A stretch of DNA of 8,114 nucleotides from Oscillospiraceae bacterium. GTDB taxonomy: Bacteria; Bacillota; Clostridia; Oscillospirales; Oscillospiraceae. Under the pieces are notes generated by a model. That model was not told where the DNA came from and did no database searches. It saw nothing but the letters and a program-made list of their open reading frames with translations. The stretch covers positions 1-8,114 of the forward strand of contig JAGCMI010000007.1 of NCBI GenBank assembly GCA_017646545.1, in the 5' to 3' direction. The translations under genes were made by a program, and so were the position numbers. Each line of letters starts with the position of its first letter. The first letter of the stretch is position 1. Positions 5,952 through 8,114 of the stretch are shown here, piece by piece.

Positions 5952-8011
5952 CTCTCTTTCACTTGCAGGATCTTCTGCATGGTTTGGCTGGTCTGCAGAT
6001 CTGCCTTCTTGCAGGAATCGGCAAGATGGATTAGCAAATGCTTATTCAGCCGCTGCATTTGAAGCAGCTGCACATCCTTGAAAATGTCAAGACATACCAG
6101 CATTTTTTCGGGATTGAGCGGAATCTGCGCCTTGCGTACGATCTTACGGCACAGACAATCCGGTGTTTCTTGTATATGGTCGCCGCCGCAACCGGCCAGA
6201 TACCGCCATACGGCGGCAAGGGTGGTGCGATCGGGCAGTAGCTGCGAAGCTTCTTCCGGGGAAAGAGTGCCGCTGTGCAGCTTGCGATAGCAGCGGTAAT
6301 CTCCGGCGCAATCATAATTGCAGCTGGGGCGGATGTCCTGAATGTTCAGCTGCACAGTTCTTTCCCCACGGAATTCGTTGACCTGGGGAATAAATGCCAC
6401 ATCCACCAGATCGCCCGGCTCAATGGATGCGCTTTGGGGAGTCATGCCAAAACCGATGGCATTTAAGGTGTGGTAGCCTTGCCGCAGACGCAAACGGGTG
6501 TGTCTGCCGTTTCCAACCAGGCTGATGCGGTCAATGGTGAGATTTTCCATTACCAAAACCGGCTTGGGACAACCGTTACCACAGGGTTCCAGATCGCGCA
6601 GCGAATCGATGCCCCGGATGCTCAAAAGTTCAGGGGTCACCACACAGTCGGCTTCCAAAACGGTTCTCGGTCCGCCTTCAGCATAGTATTCACCGGCAAG
6701 GTCGCAAATTGCTTCACGGAATGCATCAATCTGGTCCCGGTGAATGGTAAAGCCGGCAGCAAGTTCATGTCCGCCATAGCTTTCAAGCAGGGGAGAGAGG
6801 GTGGTCAGCGCGGCAAACAGATTGAATCCGCCATAGCTGCGGGAACTGGCTTTGCCGTGCTCTCCGTCCAAACAGATCAGGAAAGTGGGGCAGCAGTATT
6901 CCTCAGCGATTCTACTGGCCACAATACCAACCACACCCTGATGCCAGCGGTCATCTGCCAGCACCACAGCTTCCGGCAATTTGCCGCTGGGCAGTTTGTC
7001 CACGGCCTGCTGGAAGATTTCCGATTCTACACATTGCCGCTGACGGTTCAGTTCGCACAATCCCTGGGCAAGCCGTTTGGCTTCCTGGGCATCTTGGGTC
7101 AGGAACAAATCCACAGCCAATTCGATTTGGCCGATTCGTCCGGCAGCATTGATGCGGGGCGCCAACATGAAACCGATGGAAGAGGCGGTGATATTGTCGC
7201 AGCTGCAGCTGCATTCTGCCATCAGGGCAGCGATGCCGGGACGGGGATTGTTTTTCAAAATCTCCAAACCGCGCGCCACGAATACCCGGTTTTCACCCAC
7301 CAGAGGCATAACATCCGCCACAGTGCCGAGGCATACCATGTCAGCATATTCTGCTAAAGTGGCATTTTGATCACCGCTGAGGGCGGCAGCCAATTTGAAC
7401 GCAACACCCACACCGGACAGATTCATATGAGGATAACCGCCATCGGGACGATGGGGATTTATCACGGCAACCGCATCCGGCAGGGTATCTTTGCATTCGT
7501 GGTGGTCCGTGATCACAAGATCAATACCCAATTGCTTGCAAAGCTGCGCTTCTTCCACAGCGGTAATGCCGCAGTCGACGGTGATGATCAGCTTGACACC
7601 TTCTTCGTGAAGTTGGGCAATGGCAATGGGATTTAAGCCATAGCCTTCTTCCAATCTGCCGGGGATATAGCTGACACAATCCGCGCCTTGACCTCTGAGA
7701 TAGTGGGTCAACAGGCAGGTGGAAGTAATGCCGTCCACATCATAGTCGCCAAAAACAGCAATTTTCTCCTTGCGGGACAACGCAAGCCGAACTCGACCAA
7801 CGGCCAGGTCCATATCCGTCATGTGAAAGGGGCTGGGAAGCGCTTCATCGCAGGTCAAATAGCGATGAGCCTGCTTAGGAGAGGCAAAGCCTCTCGAGGC
7901 AAGGACCATCGCAGTCAGTGGAGCGTATCCGCCGGTAACCAGGGCGTTTACAGCTGCCATATCAGGGGTTCGAATATTCCATACTCCGTATTTCAAGCAA
8001 CACACATCCAT
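5948..8011 (-). CDS. recJ: Single-stranded-DNA-specific 5'-3' exonuclease RecJ
   Basis: RecJ degrades single-stranded DNA 5' to 3' in recombination, mismatch repair and restart of stalled forks. The 687-residue protein carries the DHH phosphoesterase core: GDYDVDG (88-94), VDCGIT (145-150), TDHH (168-171), NPHRPD (185-190) and LGTVADVMPL (228-237). The DHHA1 domain follows, with RSYGGFNLF (391-399) and GGHELAAGF (413-421), then an OB-like domain (about 485-560). A C-terminal region (about 575-685) includes LPDRTTLAAVWRYL and MLVCLDIF, resembling the helical extension of Firmicutes RecJ. All metal-binding DHH motifs are intact. Oddities are the cysteine pair in EPCGNGCP (475-482), where the family usually has EPFGxGNP, and more cysteines at 564-621. 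The ATG at 8011 lacks a clear ribosome binding site; GTG 8005 or TTG 7996 are possible starts. It overlaps rel by four bases and is the first gene after the promoter. Confidence 0.96.
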   Translation of the reverse strand: MDVCCLKYGVWNIRTPDMAAVNALVTGGYAPLTAMVLASRGFASPKQAHRYLTCDEALPSPFHMTDMDLAVGRVRLALSRKEKIAVFGDYDVDGITSTCLLTHYLRGQGADCVSYIPGRLEEGYGLNPIAIAQLHEEGVKLIITVDCGITAVEEAQLCKQLGIDLVITDHHECKDTLPDAVAVINPHRPDGGYPHMNLSGVGVAFKLAAALSGDQNATLAEYADMVCLGTVADVMPLVGENRVFVARGLEILKNNPRPGIAALMAECSCSCDNITASSIGFMLAPRINAAGRIGQIELAVDLFLTQDAQEAKRLAQGLCELNRQRQCVESEIFQQAVDKLPSGKLPEAVVLADDRWHQGVVGIVASRIAEEYCCPTFLICLDGEHGKASSRSYGGFNLFAALTTLSPLLESYGGHELAAGFTIHRDQIDAFREAICDLAGEYYAEGGPRTVLEADCVVTPELLSIRGIDSLRDLEPCGNGCPKPVLVMENLTIDRISLVGNGRHTRLRLRQGYHTLNAIGFGMTPQSASIEPGDLVDVAFIPQVNEFRGERTVQLNIQDIRPSCNYDCAGDYRCYRKLHSGTLSPEEASQLLPDRTTLAAVWRYLAGCGGDHIQETPDCLCRKIVRKAQIPLNPEKMLVCLDIFKDVQLLQMQRLNKHLLIHLADSCKKADLQTSQTMQKILQVKES

Positions 8012-8031
8012 CTTAATAACATTTTATAGTC

Positions 8032-8060
8032 ATTATAGCAAAGAAAACCATGTTGCACAA
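8032..8060 (-). promoter_or_regulatory. Sigma-A type promoter with extended -10 for the recJ operon
   Basis: On the minus strand, a perfect TATAAT (8032-8037) is preceded by TGC, forming an extended -10, and by TTGTGC (8055-8060) as a weak -35, with exactly 17 bases between. Transcription would begin near 8025, about 14 bases before the recJ ATG at 8011. The region is AT-rich and noncoding. The perfect -10 is strong evidence; the -35 matches the consensus only at TTG. Confidence 0.75.
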
Positions 8061-8114
8061 TAGTCTGAATGGAAAATAAACAGAAAAATTGTAGGATTAT
8101 GCGGCCTCTGAACC
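8061..8114. other. Intergenic region upstream of the recJ promoter
   Basis: These bases are AT-rich apart from the last 16. I see no hairpin followed by a T run and no clear operator. On the minus strand, the very edge can be read as a five-codon tail (Gly-Ser-Glu-Ala-Ala) followed by TAA, which might be the end of an upstream gene. That is too little sequence to support a gene. Confidence 0.3.

Noticed and set aside
3771..6062. A 763-codon open frame on the plus strand, opposite the whole of rel and the end of recJ
   Set aside because: It lies antisense to an unmistakable rel gene and has no recognisable domain or good ribosome binding site. Long antisense frames arise from codon bias in moderately GC-rich genes.
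6470..7357. A 295-codon plus-strand frame opposite recJ
   Set aside because: It is antisense to conserved RecJ motifs and its product has no recognisable features.
1..8114. The 10-base string CGGCCTCTGA near both ends of the window, considered as a direct repeat bounding a mobile unit
   Set aside because: The left copy is inside the amidohydrolase coding sequence, the match is only ten bases, and the genes between are core housekeeping genes with no transposase or integrase.

Overview
The window is an ordinary chromosomal stretch of a Firmicutes-type bacterium, most likely a gut-type Clostridia member (Oscillospirales-like is my guess). The reasons are the gene set recJ – rel – dtd – MBL hydrolase – hemZ, strong AGGAGG-type ribosome binding sites, use of TTG starts, and moderately GC-rich coding sequence. 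I recognise no phage, IS, CRISPR, tRNA or rRNA sequence.

All six genes lie on the minus strand, so transcription runs from the right edge to the left. A promoter with an extended -10 (TGCTATAAT) sits at 8032-8060, just upstream of recJ (5948-8011). recJ overlaps the bifunctional (p)ppGpp synthetase/hydrolase gene rel (3765-5951) by four bases. After 27 bases comes dtd (D-aminoacyl-tRNA deacylase, 3273-3737). A glyoxalase II-like metallo-beta-lactamase hydrolase follows (2679-3269), then hemZ (radical SAM, 1251-2672). Last comes an amidohydrolase of the MtaD/SsnA type that starts at a TTG at 1217 and runs off the left edge. Gaps are between -4 and 33 bases and I see no terminator, so this looks like one operon. 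The shared theme is housekeeping and stress: DNA repair/recombination (RecJ), stringent response (Rel), proofreading of D-amino acids on tRNA (Dtd) and hydrolysis of metabolic thioesters (MBL hydrolase). The link of hemZ and the amidohydrolase to this theme is positional only.

The most notable point is the last gene. It is open for at least 405 codons and aligns well with the 5'-methylthioadenosine/S-adenosylhomocysteine deaminase family. However, residues that normally hold the catalytic metal and drive deamination are replaced: HxH is HTQ, the His of the AHC motif is Gly, and the Asp of the LGTD motif is Gly. It reads as an intact gene for a probable pseudoenzyme. Smaller points are a palindrome over the dtd ribosome binding site, a very short recJ leader, extra cysteines in RecJ, and the absence of apt between recJ and rel. 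I found no convincing evidence of a wholly new multi-gene system.
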